This document shows, in pieces, positions 16,401 to 25,125 of a stretch of DNA of 64,000 bases. This DNA is from Palsa-504 sp050011155 (GTDB taxonomy: Bacteria > Actinomycetota > Actinomycetes > Streptosporangiales > Streptosporangiaceae), in contig JBEKJP010000060.1 of NCBI GenBank assembly GCA_050011155.1, positions 1 through 64,000 of the forward strand, given 5' to 3'. The notes under the pieces were generated by a model. The model saw nothing but the letters and a program-made list of their open reading frames with translations, did no database searches and was not told the DNA's origin. Positions within the stretch are counted from its first letter, which is position 1. Every line of letters begins with the position of its first letter. The translations under genes were made by a program, and so were the position numbers.

Positions 16401-19091
16401 TCACAGGCGGAACCAGTCCAGTCGCACCGGGCCGTGCAGGACCAGGCAGACCTGATCGGCGTCGGCCGGGAGCGCGACCGTGGCGGAGATCTCCGTCCAC
16501 GCGTACCGGTCACCCGTGTCCGGCACGCGCACGCTGGCCAGCGGGTCTTCCCCGTTGCCGTGAGGCGTGAGCCTGACCTCGATCCGCCCGCCGCGCGGTT
16601 CGGCGCAGGCGGTCACGAAGGCGGCGACGCCAGCCCGTTCGTTATGAAGGTTCGTGAACGTCAGCCACCCGGGGCGGGCTGGGTCAGCCGGGGTGACCGC
16701 GGTGCCCGCTTCGCGGGTGGTGTCGACCAGAGCAATGTTCGCGTAGTCGTCGAAGTCGGCCGCCGCGATCCGCGCGGGCCGCCGGCCAGACGGCGCGGCG
16801 GGCACGGGCACCGGGGCCGTCTGGCGGATGTCGGCGCTGGACGCGCCCGCGCCGATCTCGACCGGGCCCGGCGGCAGCGCCATCCGGCCCGCCGCGACGT
16901 CCCACAGCCGCAGCCGGTCGAGCGGCACGCCTATCCGCGCGGTCGCCGACTGGCCGGGGGCCAGGGTGACCCGGGTGAAGCCGCACAGCCGGCGCCGCGG
17001 CTGGCCGGGCCCGGCGTAGCTGGCGTAGAGCTGGACGACCTCGGTGCCGGCCCGGTCGCCGGTGTTCGTGATGTCCAGGGTCGCGCGGAGCTGGTCCGGA
17101 TCCGCGGCCTCGACAACAAGCCGGCCATAGCCGAACGTCGTATACGTCAGCCCGTGGCCGAACGGGAACCGCGGTCGCGTGGTGAGGTACTGGTAGGTCC
17201 AGCCGGCCTTGATGATGTCGTAGTCGAGCGGGTCCGGCAGGTCCGCGTCGGCCGCGTACCACGTCTGCGCGAGCCGGCCTTCCGGGGCGTGCCGGCCGAG
17301 GATGAGATCGGCCAGGGCGTGACCGGTCTCCTGGCCGGCGTGGCTGGTCCAGATGATCGCCGGGGCATCGGGGGTGACGTACGGGTAGCTGGACATGATC
17401 ACCAGCACCGTCCGCGGGCAGGCCGCGGTGACCGCGCGGACCAGGCGGTCCGCCGCCGGGGCGAGGGCCAGCGTGGTCCGGTCGCGGGCCTCCCGGCCGC
17501 CGATCATCGGGTCGTTACCGACCACCACCACCGCGACCGCGGCGTCCCTGGCGGCGGCGACGGCTTCGGCCACCCCGTCGGATAGCGGGTCCCAGCGCAG
17601 CCGGAACGCCTGGCCGGTCGCGGTCGACTTCAGCCGCGCGGCCCCGCCGGGCACCAGGGTGCGGCGGAACGTCTCGCGGACGGTCCAGCCGTCCGGCTTC
17701 GCGGCGGTGACAGCCAGCGTGCCGTCGCGGGTGACCGTGAGGTACCGGCCGCTTCCGGCGCCGCGCAGCGTGACGACGTCGTCACCCCAGTCGAAGACGT
17801 CGAACTCACCGAGGTCGGTGCGGACCCGGTCGGCGCCCTCGTGCACGGTCACGGCCGCCCCGGCCGCGGCCAGGCCGTCGGCGATCGTCACCTGGTAGGG
17901 CAGCGCCGGGCTGTACCAGTCCTCGTAGAGGGTGGCGGCCAGGGGCCCGACGACGGCGACGCGCTGTCCGGGCGCCAGGGCCAGGGGGAGCAAGCCGTCG
18001 TTGGCGAGCAGGACGGCACCGCGCCGCGCCGCCGTCCGGGCCAGTTCGCGGTGGGCGGGCGTGCCCAGGGCGGCAGCGCTGGCGAACGGGCCGCCGCCGG
18101 GGTCGAACTCGCCCAGCCGGAGCCGGATCAGCAGCTTGCGGCGGACCGCCCGGTCCACGTCGCCGGAGGTGATCAGGCCGCGCTTGAGCGCCTCGGTGAC
18201 CTGCGCGACGGTGAACCCGTCGTCCCCGTCGGAGTCGGTGAAACTGTCCAGGCCGGCCCGCAGCGCGGCCGCGTGCGCTTCCGGATGGTCGGCGAAGTAA
18301 TGCTCAGACCGCACCAGGTTCGAAGGCGCCCAGGCGTCGCTGCAGGTCAGCAGCTCGTCCCGGGTCCACGTGCGGATCTCGCCGAGCAGCGGGCTGACGT
18401 GCGCGGGACGGCCGTTGACGAGGTTGTACGACGGCATGACGCCGGTCGCCGCGCCCGCCTCGAGCGGCGCGCGGAACGGCGGCAGGTCGTACTCGTGCAG
18501 CACCCGCGGGCGCAGCCCGGTCGAGGTCAGGTCGCGGTCGTCCTCGTTGTTGTAGCCGAGGAAGTGCTTCAGGGTCGGCGCCGTCAGCAGGTAGCCGCCG
18601 GGATCACCCCCGCCCGACAGGCCCGCACCGGACAGGCCAGCGCCGTAGGCGGTGCCCATGAGCGCGGTGAGCAGCGGGTCCTCGGAGTAGCCCTCCTCGT
18701 TCCGGCCCCAGCGCGGGTCGCGGAGCAGGTTCACCACCGGCGCCCAGACGTTGAGGCTGATCAGCGGGCGCTCGTCGTGCAGGGCGCGGATCTCCCGCCC
18801 GGTGGCGCGGCCGATGGCACCGGCCAGCCCCGGGTCCCAGCTGGCGGCGATCCCCGGCGGCTGCGGGAACACGGTGGCCGGCCGCACCTTCCCGCTGCCC
18901 TGGTGGTCCCGCCAGGACGCACCGTGTACCCCCTCCGTCCCGGTCCAGAACTCGGCCATTCCCAGCCGCGGGATCGCGGGCGAGCGCTGGTGCAGCATCG
19001 CGATCTTCTCCTCGGCGGTGAGCCGCCCCAGGAGGTCGTCGGCGCGCTCACCGAACGCCAGAGCCGGATCACGGTAGCGAATCGCTTCGAT
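16401..19091 (-). CDS. GH3 beta-glucosidase with inserted beta-trefoil-like domain
   Basis: About 896 residues if started at 19091, or 865 from the first ATG (18998). Family sequence clearly continues upstream of that ATG (DDLLGRLTAEEKIAMLHQRS, typical GH3 N-terminus). Visible GH3 marks, numbered from 18998: N-V-W-A-P-V-V-N, D-P-R-W-G-R-N-E-E-G-Y, K-H-F (144-146) and nucleophile D221 in L-T-C-S-D-A-W. A fascin/ricin-like insert (V-T-L-R-G-A-G-S-G-R-Y-L) splits the second domain; a fibronectin-III-like domain and a C-terminal beta-sandwich follow. There is no signal peptide, so it would hydrolyse imported cello- or xyloglucan oligosaccharides. The only codon correctly spaced from the strong GAGGAGG (19098-19104) is ATC. 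Confidence 0.88.
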   Translation of the reverse strand: MEAIRYRDPALAFGERADDLLGRLTAEEKIAMLHQRSPAIPRLGMAEFWTGTEGVHGASWRDHQGSGKVRPATVFPQPPGIAASWDPGLAGAIGRATGREIRALHDERPLISLNVWAPVVNLLRDPRWGRNEEGYSEDPLLTALMGTAYGAGLSGAGLSGGGDPGGYLLTAPTLKHFLGYNNEDDRDLTSTGLRPRVLHEYDLPPFRAPLEAGAATGVMPSYNLVNGRPAHVSPLLGEIRTWTRDELLTCSDAWAPSNLVRSEHYFADHPEAHAAALRAGLDSFTDSDGDDGFTVAQVTEALKRGLITSGDVDRAVRRKLLIRLRLGEFDPGGGPFASAAALGTPAHRELARTAARRGAVLLANDGLLPLALAPGQRVAVVGPLAATLYEDWYSPALPYQVTIADGLAAAGAAVTVHEGADRVRTDLGEFDVFDWGDDVVTLRGAGSGRYLTVTRDGTLAVTAAKPDGWTVRETFRRTLVPGGAARLKSTATGQAFRLRWDPLSDGVAEAVAAARDAAVAVVVVGNDPMIGGREARDRTTLALAPAADRLVRAVTAACPRTVLVIMSSYPYVTPDAPAIIWTSHAGQETGHALADLILGRHAPEGRLAQTWYAADADLPDPLDYDIIKAGWTYQYLTTRPRFPFGHGLTYTTFGYGRLVVEAADPDQLRATLDITNTGDRAGTEVVQLYASYAGPGQPRRRLCGFTRVTLAPGQSATARIGVPLDRLRLWDVAAGRMALPPGPVEIGAGASSADIRQTAPVPVPAAPSGRRPARIAAADFDDYANIALVDTTREAGTAVTPADPARPGWLTFTNLHNERAGVAAFVTACAEPRGGRIEVRLTPHGNGEDPLASVRVPDTGDRYAWTEISATVALPADADQVCLVLHGPVRLDWFRL

Positions 19092-19234
19092 TGAGATCCT
19101 CCTCGTTCGATGGTCTATGACCTCGACATGATTACAGCCGGATAGCGGGGTGCGAGCCAGGTCGCTAACAGACCAAGTGTTTCCGGTCTATTGCGCTCAG
19201 GTCAATGAGGGATCTAATCTCCCCCTAAGTTGGT

Positions 19235-19244
19235 GAAGCGCTTC
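19235..19244. promoter_or_regulatory. LacI-type operator GAAGCGCTTC
   Basis: A perfect palindrome with flanks T..GA, in the divergent promoter region between the GH3 gene and the sugar-binding protein gene, 39 bp before the latter's start. The same decamer occurs at four other control positions of the locus, so it is presumably bound by the LacI regulator at 27672. Confidence 0.8.
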
Positions 19245-19282
19245 GACATCTCAAGCCTCCGATGACGAAGGTGGTAGCGGAC

Positions 19283-20968
19283 ATGAGTTCACGCATGAGC
19301 AGACGCGGGTTCCTCACCGCCGCGGCGGGTGCCGCCGGCGCGGTCGCCGCGGCGCCGCTGCTCGCGGCCTGCGGCAGCGGGGGCGCCCCGGCCAGGACCG
19401 GCGCGGCGTCTGGCACCCTGCTGGAGCGGATCCTCCCCCGTTACCAGCCGAGCAGCCTGGTCAAGCCGGATTACCCCAGCGTCGCCGGGTCGTCCCCGGC
19501 CTACCTGAGCTACCCCGCGAAGCTGGTGCGCACGGTCGCGGAGACGCCCGGCCACGGCGGGAGCTACACGGCGATCACGCCGCTGTGGGGCCCTATCCCG
19601 TCGGCCGGCAACCCCTTCGACCAGGCCGTCAACAAGGCACTGGGCGCCACCGTGTCGGTGAGCCCGGCCAACGGCAACAACTACAGCACGATCCTGCCCC
19701 AGCTGTTCTCCGGCAACAAGCTGCCGGACTGGATCCAGGTCCCGACGTTCTGGGCGCCCCCGCTCAACTTCGGCCAGGCCGCCGCCGACCGGCTGGCCGA
19801 CCTCACCCCCCACCTGGCCGGGAACAAGATCAGCCAGTACCCGAACCTGGCGGCGATCTTCTCCAGCGGCTGGCAGGCCGGAATCTGGGACGACAAGCTC
19901 TACGGGTTCCCGTCCTACCCCGCCACGTTCAACGTCGGCTACCAGCTCTACTACCGCAAGGACATCCTCGACTCACTCGGCCTCGGGACCCCCTCGGTCA
20001 CCTCCATGGACGACCTGTTCGCCCTGGCCAAGCAGATCAACGACCCCAAGGCCAAGCGGTGGGCGCTGGGCGACATCTTCGGCTACCTGTTCCAGCCCTA
20101 CAACTACGCGCCCTGGATGCGTGACGACAAGGGCAACCTGATCACCCAGTACGAGTCCGACGGCATCATCGAGGCGATGAACTGGATGGCCAAGGTGATC
20201 AAGGCCGGCCTCGTCCATCCCGACCAGGTGGCGGGCAACTACGGCAACGGCGTCACCGAGTTCTACGCGGGCCAGATGGTCATCGTGTCCGACGGGATGG
20301 GCGCCTGGAACGCGGCCGACGCCCAGAAGGGCCAGGCGGCGAACAAGGCCTATACCCGGGCGTCGTTCGACTTCTTCGCCGCCACCGGCACCGGGACGCC
20401 GAAGATCCCGCTCGAGGCCGCCACCGCGTGGACCAGCTACCTCAGCAAGAAGCTGTCGGCCAGCCAGGTCGACGAGATCCTGCGGGTCGCGAACTACCTC
20501 GCGGCGCCGTTCGGCTCGGTCGAGTACAACCTGCTCAACTACGGGACCGAGGGCGTGGACTACACCATGACCAGCACCGGCCCGCAGCTGAACGCGACCG
20601 GGACCAAGTACGCCGGATCCGCCGTGTCCACCTACAACTTCCTGGTCAGCCCGAACAACACCGTCTACAACGCGGGCTACCCCGAGGTGACCAAGGCGTC
20701 GGCCAGCTGGGCCCGGCGCAACGCCGGGCACGGCTACCAGCCGCTGTTCTACGAGCTCAACGTCACGGTGCCGAACAGCCTGTCGAGCGCCAACGCGTTC
20801 ACCCCGTTCACCCAGACCGACAACGTCATGCTCGAGGTGGCCCGCGGCCGCGCCACGATCGCGGACTACCGGTCCACGCTCGCCTCCTGGAAACGCAACG
20901 GCGGCGACAAGCTGAAGGACTTCTACGAAGGGGTGCTGGCCCAGCAGAAGAAGCTGGGACCCGCGTGA
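19283..20968 (+). CDS. Sugar ABC transporter substrate-binding lipoprotein (LplA-like)
   Basis: 561 residues from ATG 19283 (AAGGTGG 8 bp upstream). The N-terminus carries a twin-arginine motif (S-R-R-G-F-L) and a lipobox (P-L-L-A-A-C), so it is a Tat-exported lipoprotein. Length and layout match the large LplA/LipO-type oligosaccharide-binding proteins (W-D-D-K-L-Y-G-F-P and Y-Y-R-K-D-I-L-D-S-L in the ligand-binding lobe). It overlaps the first permease gene by 4 bp. In this context it probably captures xyloglucan oligosaccharides released by GH74 and GH12. Expression is likely repressed by LacI through the 19235 operator. Confidence 0.9.
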   Translation: MSSRMSRRGFLTAAAGAAGAVAAAPLLAACGSGGAPARTGAASGTLLERILPRYQPSSLVKPDYPSVAGSSPAYLSYPAKLVRTVAETPGHGGSYTAITPLWGPIPSAGNPFDQAVNKALGATVSVSPANGNNYSTILPQLFSGNKLPDWIQVPTFWAPPLNFGQAAADRLADLTPHLAGNKISQYPNLAAIFSSGWQAGIWDDKLYGFPSYPATFNVGYQLYYRKDILDSLGLGTPSVTSMDDLFALAKQINDPKAKRWALGDIFGYLFQPYNYAPWMRDDKGNLITQYESDGIIEAMNWMAKVIKAGLVHPDQVAGNYGNGVTEFYAGQMVIVSDGMGAWNAADAQKGQAANKAYTRASFDFFAATGTGTPKIPLEAATAWTSYLSKKLSASQVDEILRVANYLAAPFGSVEYNLLNYGTEGVDYTMTSTGPQLNATGTKYAGSAVSTYNFLVSPNNTVYNAGYPEVTKASASWARRNAGHGYQPLFYELNVTVPNSLSSANAFTPFTQTDNVMLEVARGRATIADYRSTLASWKRNGGDKLKDFYEGVLAQQKKLGPA

Positions 20969-21957
20969 CGGACACCATCCCGGCGGCCGTCACCGCGACC
21001 GGCCCGCCCGGCCCGCCCGGCCCGCCGCCAGCGCCGCCGCGCCCGCCGCGGCGCTGGCGGGTCAGGCTCCGGCGCGACCGGACGCTGCTCGTCATGGTGC
21101 TGCCGGCCCTGGCCCTGCTGGCCGTGTTCGGCTACGCGCCCATGCTGGGCCTGGTCATGGCGTTCCAGGACTACGACCTGTACGACGGGCTGCTGCACAG
21201 CCCGTGGGTCGGCCTGGCGAACTTCCAGCAGCTGTTGGCCGACCCGGGCTTCTGGCACGCGTTCTGGAACACGCTGATGCTCTTCTCGGTCCAGCTCGTG
21301 CTGTTCTTCCCGGTCCCGGTCGCGCTGGCCATCCTGCTCGACAGCCTGCTGTCCCGCCGCCTGCGCGGCGTCATCCAGGCCGTGGCGACGCTGCCGCACT
21401 TCTTCTCCTTCGTGCTGGTCGTCACGATCTTCAACGAGGTGTTCGGCGGGGCCGGGGTGCTCGACACGTTCCTGCGGTCGCACGGGGTCGCCAGCCCGTT
21501 CGACTTCATGACCAATCCCGGCACGTTCAAGTTCCTGGTCACCTCCCAGCTCATCTGGAAGGAAGCCGGCTGGTCGATGATCGTCTACCTGGCGGCCCTG
21601 GCGGCCATCAGCCCGGCGCTGTACGAGGCGGCCGCGGTGGACGGCGCGGGCTACGCCCGGCGGCTGCGGCACATCACGCTGCCGGGGCTCAAGGGCATCA
21701 CGGTGCTGCTGCTCATCCTCAACCTCGGGTACGCCCTGACGTTCGGCTTCGAGCAGATGCTCATCCAGCTGCCCGCCGCCGGGACGGGCGCCGCCCAGGT
21801 CATCACCACGTTCTCCTACCGCAACGGCATCGTGGCCGGAAACTACAGCTACGGCGCGGCGGCCGGGCTGTTCCTCGGCCTCACCTCGGTGATCCTCATC
21901 CTCGGCGCGAACAAGGCCGCGCACCTGTTCGGGGAGGACGGGCTGTACCGGAAATGA
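20965..21957 (+). CDS. Sugar ABC transporter permease (LplB-like)
   Basis: 330 residues from GTG 20965, overlapping the binding-protein stop. A Pro-rich cytoplasmic N-terminus (residues 12-31) precedes six membrane helices. The cytoplasmic EAA loop that docks with the ATPase is clear: EAAAVDGAGYARRLRHITLP. It forms the transmembrane channel with the next gene product. No sugar-importer ATPase is encoded in the window; this importer class commonly borrows a shared MsiK-type ATPase encoded elsewhere. Confidence 0.92.
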   Translation: MTDTIPAAVTATGPPGPPGPPPAPPRPPRRWRVRLRRDRTLLVMVLPALALLAVFGYAPMLGLVMAFQDYDLYDGLLHSPWVGLANFQQLLADPGFWHAFWNTLMLFSVQLVLFFPVPVALAILLDSLLSRRLRGVIQAVATLPHFFSFVLVVTIFNEVFGGAGVLDTFLRSHGVASPFDFMTNPGTFKFLVTSQLIWKEAGWSMIVYLAALAAISPALYEAAAVDGAGYARRLRHITLPGLKGITVLLLILNLGYALTFGFEQMLIQLPAAGTGAAQVITTFSYRNGIVAGNYSYGAAAGLFLGLTSVILILGANKAAHLFGEDGLYRK

Positions 21958-22904
21958 TCACAACCCAGACGGCCGAACGGGCCCGGCGCGTGCCACCCTT
22001 CACCCGCGTCCTGGCCCCGGCGCAAAGACCGCCCTGGCAGGAGCGGCCGCGAGCCGCCACCCAGGGCGCCAAGTCCGGCACGATCGCCGCCATCGCGCTG
22101 GTGATCCTGTTCCCGCTGTACACGATCGTGGTGACCAGTTTCTCCACCCAGGCCTCGATCAACGCCGCGGGCGGCATGGTCATCTGGCCGCACGGCCTGA
22201 GCCTGACCGCCTACGCCGACGTCGTGTCCGGCGGCGTGGTGGGCCGGGCGCTGCTGATCAGCCTGGCGATCACCGCCGCGGGAACGTTCTTCTCCATGGT
22301 CGTCACGATCATGGCCGCCTACGGGCTGTCGCGGGCCGGTTCGTTCGGTCATCGCACCATCTTGTGGATCATGCTGATCACGATGTTCTTCAACGGCGGG
22401 ATCATCCCGCTGTTCCTCGTGGTCTCCGCGCTCGGCGGCTACGACCAGTACTGGGCGCTGATCGCGCCGAGCGCGGTCAGCGTGTTCAACATCATCGTGA
22501 TGCGGTCGTTCTTCGCCAGCACCGGGCAGGACCTCATCGAGTCCGCCCGCATCGACGGCGCGGGCGACTGGCGGATCCTGTGGCGGATCGTGCTGCCGAC
22601 GTCCAAGGCGGTCACCGCGGTCATCGCGCTGTTCTACGCGGTCGGCTACTGGAACTCCTGGTTCAACATCATGCTGTTCATGCCGTCGGACAGCTCCAAG
22701 TGGCCGCTCCAGATGGTGCTGTACAACTACCTGACCCAGAACAGCCAGATGGTCAGCGCCGCGGCCGGCTTCCAGAATTCGGCGCCCACCCTGGCGCTCC
22801 AGATGGCCGTGGTCACGATCACCATCGTCCCGGTCCTGATCGTCTACCCGTTCGTGCAGAAGCACTTCACCAAGGGGGTGCTGCTCGGTGCTGTCAAGGG
22901 CTAG
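21954..22904 (+). CDS. Sugar ABC transporter permease (LplC-like)
   Basis: 316 residues starting at the ATG that overlaps the upstream stop (ATGA). Six membrane helices follow an Arg-rich N-terminal tail. The EAA loop reads ESARIDGAGDWRILWRIVLP, and the C-terminus ends P-F-V-Q-K-H-F-T-K-G-V-L-L-G-A-V-K-G, the characteristic LplC/YtcP ending. Second half of the channel of the oligosaccharide importer. Confidence 0.92.
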   Translation: MITTQTAERARRVPPFTRVLAPAQRPPWQERPRAATQGAKSGTIAAIALVILFPLYTIVVTSFSTQASINAAGGMVIWPHGLSLTAYADVVSGGVVGRALLISLAITAAGTFFSMVVTIMAAYGLSRAGSFGHRTILWIMLITMFFNGGIIPLFLVVSALGGYDQYWALIAPSAVSVFNIIVMRSFFASTGQDLIESARIDGAGDWRILWRIVLPTSKAVTAVIALFYAVGYWNSWFNIMLFMPSDSSKWPLQMVLYNYLTQNSQMVSAAAGFQNSAPTLALQMAVVTITIVPVLIVYPFVQKHFTKGVLLGAVKG

Positions 22905-25125
22905 CGTGACCATCCTCGCCGCCGTCGCGTCGCTGCTGTGTTCCGCGGTTCCGGCCGCGACGGCCGTCGCGGCCCCGGCCGCGACCCCCCTGGCGCCTTA
23001 CTCCTGGCAGAACGTACGGATCGGGGCCGGCGGGTTCGTCGATGGCCTGGTGTTCAGCCCCGCGCAGCGCGGGCTCGCCTACGCGCGCACCGACGTCGGG
23101 GGCGCCTACCGCTGGGACGCCACGGCCGGGCGCTGGGTCCCGCTGCTCGACTTCACCGGGTTCGGCGACTGGAACGAGCTCGGCGTGGAGTCCGTCGCCG
23201 CCGACCCCCGCGACGCGGGCAAGGTCTGGCTGGCGACCGGGGAGTACACCCAGTCCTGGGCGCAACCGCCGGACGGGGAGATCCTCCGCTCGGCCGACCA
23301 GGGCCGCACCTGGCAGGTCAGCGACCTGCCGATCCAGCTCGCGGCCAACCAGGACGGCCGCGACATGGGGGAGCGGCTCGCCGTCGACCCCGGTGACGAC
23401 CGGGTCCTGTACCTGGCCTCGCCGGCCAATGGCCTGTGGCGGTCCGGCGACGGCGGCGCGACCTGGGCGCAGGTGGCCAGCTTCCCGGTGACGAGCACCC
23501 CCGATGACATCGGCCTGTCCTTCGTGACCTTCGGCGCCCCCGCCCGCGGGGGTGCGCCGACGCGCACCGTCTTCGTCGGTGACGCCGCCGGCGGTTACGT
23601 GTACGAGTCCACCGACGCGGGCGCGACCTGGCGGACGATCCCCGGCGGGCCGGCCGGGATGGAACCGCAGCACGGGGTGCTGGCCGCCGACGGCGTGCTC
23701 TACGTCGACTACGCCAACCAGCCGGGGCCGAACGGGATGACCGACGGCAGCGTCTGGAAGTACGACCCGCGGACCGGTGCCTGGACGGACATCACCCCGG
23801 AAAAGCCCGGCGCGGACGGAAACCCGCCCTTCGGCTACTCGGGCCTCGCGGTGGACCCGTCACATCCCGGCACGGTCATGGTGGCCACCAACGACCGCTG
23901 GTCCCCGGTCGACACCATTTACCGCTCGACCGACGGCGGGACCACCTGGGCGGACATCGGCGCCCGGGCCACCCTGGACATCTCGGCCTCCCCGTACCTG
24001 GCCTGGGGCGGCACGCCCAAGTTCGGCTGGTGGATCGCTTCGATCGCGATCGACCCGTTCGACCCCGGTCACGCGATCTACGGCACCGGCGCCACCGTGT
24101 TCGGCACGCAGGACCTGACCGCGGCCGACCACGGCCAGCCCACCGCATGGTCGTCGGCGGCGGCGGCCGGCATCGAGGAGACCGCTGTCCAGGACCTGCT
24201 CGCCCCGGCGGCCGGCCCGTGCCAGCTGGTCAGCGCGGTGGGCGACCTGGGTGGCTTCTGCCACCGGTCGCTGGCCTCCTCGCCGGCCGGCGGCATGATC
24301 ACGCCCATCCTCAGCAGCGGCTCGTCGGTCGCGGAGGCGGGCACCGCCCCCCGCGACCTCGCCCTGGTGGGCTGGGACGGCGGCGACTACTCCGCCGACG
24401 GCGGCGCCACCTGGTCGGCGATGAGCCTGCCGCCCGGCGTCCAGTACGGCGCCGGGGCAGTCGCGCTGTCCGCCGACGGCTCGTCGCTGGTGTGGACGCC
24501 GGAGAACCAGTCGTACGCGCCCGAGCCGGACACGCCCTTCTACAGCACCGACCACGGCCGGACCTGGACCGCGGCCAGTGGCCTGCCCGCGGGCGTGATG
24601 GCGGTCGCCGACCCGGTGGACCGGGACGTGTTCTACGCCTTCGACCCGGCCGCAGGCACCTTGTACACGTCCGCGGACGGCGGCGCCAGCTTCACCGCCG
24701 CCAGGACCGGCCTGCCCGCCGGGACGGGCGCGGAGCAGACCAGCAGCCTGCCGCAGCTGCACACGGTGCCGGGACGTGCCGGTGACCTGTGGCTGACCGG
24801 CGGCGACGGCAAGCTGTACCACAGCACCGACGGCGGGAAGACGTTCGTGCCCGTCACCAGCGTGGGCACGGTGGCGACGCTCGGCTTCGGCCGGGCGGCG
24901 CCGGGCGCGAGCTATCCGGCGATCTACCTCACCGGGATAGTCGGCCGGGTGCAGGCCATCTTCCGGTCCGACGACGGCGGCGCGAGCTGGGCCCGGATCA
25001 ACACCGGCGCGCAGCAGTGGGGCTGGACCGGGCAGGCCATCGCCGGCGACCCGCGGGTGTTCGGCCGCGTCTACCTCGCCACCAACGGCCGGGGCATCAT
25101 GTACGGCGACCCGGCCGGCCGATGA
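22888..25125 (+). CDS. Secreted GH74 xyloglucanase
   Basis: 745 residues from GTG 22888; GTG 22906 with AAGGG 5 bp upstream is an equally possible start. A signal peptide ends around A-V-A-A-P. The rest is a double seven-bladed propeller of sialidase-type repeats with many Asp-box motifs (S-x-D-x-G-x-T-W). It opens with the GH74 signature YSWQNVRIGAGGFVDGLVFS and Y-A-R-T-D-V-G-G-A-Y-R-W. The two likely catalytic Asp are D69 (T-D-V-G-G) and the equivalent in S-A-V-G-D-L-G-G-F. Enzymes of this family cleave the xyloglucan backbone outside the cell. The reading frame overlaps the permease by 17 bp, so it belongs to the import operon. Confidence 0.88.
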   Translation: MLSRASVTILAAVASLLCSAVPAATAVAAPAATPLAPYSWQNVRIGAGGFVDGLVFSPAQRGLAYARTDVGGAYRWDATAGRWVPLLDFTGFGDWNELGVESVAADPRDAGKVWLATGEYTQSWAQPPDGEILRSADQGRTWQVSDLPIQLAANQDGRDMGERLAVDPGDDRVLYLASPANGLWRSGDGGATWAQVASFPVTSTPDDIGLSFVTFGAPARGGAPTRTVFVGDAAGGYVYESTDAGATWRTIPGGPAGMEPQHGVLAADGVLYVDYANQPGPNGMTDGSVWKYDPRTGAWTDITPEKPGADGNPPFGYSGLAVDPSHPGTVMVATNDRWSPVDTIYRSTDGGTTWADIGARATLDISASPYLAWGGTPKFGWWIASIAIDPFDPGHAIYGTGATVFGTQDLTAADHGQPTAWSSAAAAGIEETAVQDLLAPAAGPCQLVSAVGDLGGFCHRSLASSPAGGMITPILSSGSSVAEAGTAPRDLALVGWDGGDYSADGGATWSAMSLPPGVQYGAGAVALSADGSSLVWTPENQSYAPEPDTPFYSTDHGRTWTAASGLPAGVMAVADPVDRDVFYAFDPAAGTLYTSADGGASFTAARTGLPAGTGAEQTSSLPQLHTVPGRAGDLWLTGGDGKLYHSTDGGKTFVPVTSVGTVATLGFGRAAPGASYPAIYLTGIVGRVQAIFRSDDGGASWARINTGAQQWGWTGQAIAGDPRVFGRVYLATNGRGIMYGDPAGR

